The position numbers were made by a program, and so were the translations under genes. A model generated the notes under the pieces. The model was not told the DNA's origin, did not search any database, and saw nothing but the letters and a program-made list of their open reading frames with translations. Shown piece by piece: positions 5,108-6,560 of a stretch of 6,560 nucleotides of DNA. Source of the DNA: an uncultured bacterium (GTDB lineage: Bacteria; Actinomycetota; Coriobacteriia; Coriobacteriales; Coriobacteriaceae); NCBI GenBank assembly GCA_905214905.1, contig CAJMNK010000086.1, forward strand, positions 1 to 6,560, written 5' to 3'. Every line of letters begins with the position of its first letter. The first letter of the stretch is position 1.

Positions 5108-6547
5108 ATGTCCGTTAACCCTGCTAGCGTCACCAACCCGCCCACGCAGTTCCCCGAGGACTTTGTCTTTGGCGGAGCCACTGCTGCCTACCAGGTAGAG
5201 GGCGAGACCCGCACCCACGGTAAGGGCAAGGTCGCCTGGGACGACTTCTTGGAGGCCCAGGGCCGCTTCTCTCCCGATCCCGCTTCCGACTTCTACAACC
5301 AGTACCCCGTCGACTTGGAGCTGTGCGAGGAGTTCGGCATCAACGGCATTCGTCTCTCCATCGCCTGGAGCCGCATCTTCCCCAACGGCACCGGAGAGAT
5401 AAACCCCGAGGGTGTCCAGTTCTACCACGACCTCTTCGCCGAGTGCCACAAGCACCACGTTGAGCCGTTTGTCACGCTGCATCACTTCGACACGCCGCTG
5501 CCCCTCTTTGAGAAGGGCGACTTCCTCAACCGCGAGACCATCGACGCCTTTGTGGACTTTGCCACCTTCTGCTTTAAGGAATACGCCGACCAGGTGACCT
5601 ATTGGTTCACCTTTAACGAGATCTGGGCCGACGCCTCCAACACCTACATCGAGGGCACCTTCCCCGGTGGCGTCAAGGCGCATCTGGCCGAGGCTTTCCA
5701 GTGCGAGCACAACATGATGCTTGCCCACGCCAAGGCCGTGCTGGCCTTCCACAATGGCGGTTTTAAGGGCAAAATCGGCGTCATCCAGTCGTTGGAGTTT
5801 AAGTACCCGCTCAACGAGAACGACCCCGCCGACATCAAAGCCGCCAACAATGAGCACGTGTTGCAAAACCAGTTTTTGCTCGACGCCACCTTCCGCGGCG
5901 ACTACGCGCCCGACACCCTCGAGTGCGCCAACCGCCTGGCTGCCGTCTCGGGCGGCACCATCGAGATCCTAGACGAGGACCTTGAGATTATGCGCGAGGC
6001 CGCACTCTACAACGACTACCTGGGCGTTAACAACTACCAGTGCCGCTTCCTCAAGGCTTACGACGGCGAGAACGACCTGCACCACAACGGTACGGGCGAG
6101 AAGGGCACCGGCCGTTGGCGCGTCAAGGGTATTGGCGAGCATGTGAACAAGCCTGGCATCCCCACCACCGACTGGGACTGGATCATCTATCCCGAGGGTC
6201 TGTTCGATCTGCTCGTCTACATTAAGCAGCGCTACCCCAACTACAAGCAGATCTTCATTACCGAGAACGGCATGGGCTACAAGGATCCCTACAAGGACGG
6301 TTTTGTGGACGACCAGCCGCGCATCGACTACATCGAGCAGCACCTGCGCTGGCTGCTTAAGGCCATGGAGGTGGGCGTCAACGTGGGCGGCTACTTCCTG
6401 TGGAGCTTGCAGGATCAGTTCTCCTGGACCAATGGCTACAACAAGCGTTACGGCTTCTTCTACGTTGACTTTGAAACCCAGAAGCGCACGCCCAAGGCAA
6501 GCGCCTACTGGTACAAGCACGTGGCGCAGACCCGTCGTCTGGACTAG
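5108..6547 (+). CDS. lacG: 6-phospho-beta-galactosidase, GH1 family
   Basis: This cytoplasmic glycoside hydrolase family 1 enzyme cleaves lactose 6-phosphate to galactose 6-phosphate and glucose. The 479 residues span a full (beta/alpha)8 domain, beginning at the family start FPEDFVFGGATAAYQVEG. The acid/base is Glu171 in TFNEIW and the nucleophile is Glu386 in ITENGMGYKD. The phosphate-binding loop is intact: Ser439, Lys446 and Tyr448 in FSWTNGYNKRYG. Trp440 sits where lactococcal LacG has Trp429, a residue tied to galactose over glucose preference. All these residues are offset by +11 from the lactococcal numbering I recall. TFNEI, rather than the commoner TFNEP, also fits LacG. The ribosome site is weak (GGA at 5100-5102), 66 bases after lacE, so translation may depend on the upstream hairpin or the lacE transcript. 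The window ends 13 bases after the stop, too soon to see a terminator. Confidence 0.95.
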   Translation: MSVNPASVTNPPTQFPEDFVFGGATAAYQVEGETRTHGKGKVAWDDFLEAQGRFSPDPASDFYNQYPVDLELCEEFGINGIRLSIAWSRIFPNGTGEINPEGVQFYHDLFAECHKHHVEPFVTLHHFDTPLPLFEKGDFLNRETIDAFVDFATFCFKEYADQVTYWFTFNEIWADASNTYIEGTFPGGVKAHLAEAFQCEHNMMLAHAKAVLAFHNGGFKGKIGVIQSLEFKYPLNENDPADIKAANNEHVLQNQFLLDATFRGDYAPDTLECANRLAAVSGGTIEILDEDLEIMREAALYNDYLGVNNYQCRFLKAYDGENDLHHNGTGEKGTGRWRVKGIGEHVNKPGIPTTDWDWIIYPEGLFDLLVYIKQRYPNYKQIFITENGMGYKDPYKDGFVDDQPRIDYIEQHLRWLLKAMEVGVNVGGYFLWSLQDQFSWTNGYNKRYGFFYVDFETQKRTPKASAYWYKHVAQTRRLD

Positions 6548-6560
6548 TGGCTGGCGGGGT

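Noticed and set aside
5090..5866. Minus-strand open frame opposite lacG (258 codons)
   Set aside because: Val/Gly/Leu-rich shadow of lacG, with no motif and no ribosome site identified.

Overview
The window looks like chromosomal DNA from a high-GC gut actinobacterium of the Coriobacteriia, most likely Collinsella or a close relative. This is inferred from the GC-rich third codon positions, the protein flavour and the gene mix; no marker gene is present to prove it. The core is a phosphotransferase (PTS) lactose system.

Layout. Positions 51-1064 (minus) encode an unrecognised multi-pass membrane protein. Positions 1065-1349 are non-coding: they hold that gene's promoter, a pair of 12-bp direct repeats, a perfect 19-bp inverted repeat and a strong bidirectional terminator. 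Positions 1350-1688 (minus) encode lacF, the soluble EIIA of the lactose/chitobiose PTS family. A 221-bp spacer with a phased 9-bp direct repeat follows, then a LacI/GalR-family repressor on the minus strand (1910-2914). A 357-bp divergent control region (2915-3271) separates it from lacE (EIICB fusion, 3272-5041) and lacG (6-phospho-beta-galactosidase, 5108-6547), both on the plus strand. An 11-bp-stem hairpin lies between lacE and lacG.

How it works together. By family knowledge, EIIA (His79) passes phosphate to the EIIB domain of LacE (Cys493), and the EIIC domain imports lactose as lactose 6-phosphate. LacG then cleaves this to glucose and galactose 6-phosphate. The genes that use galactose 6-phosphate (tagatose pathway lacABCD) are not in the window. 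The regulator is of the LacI family, unlike the DeoR-type LacR of the well-known Lactococcus and Staphylococcus lac operons.

The most informative non-coding signal is three near-identical 18-bp operator-like sites in the divergent region. One adjoins the candidate lacE promoter, one is central, and one lies just upstream of the repressor's start. This suggests repression of lacEG together with autoregulation. I see no sign of a wholly new system; the operator architecture, the detached EIIA gene, the repeat cluster and the unknown membrane protein are the points worth a second look.
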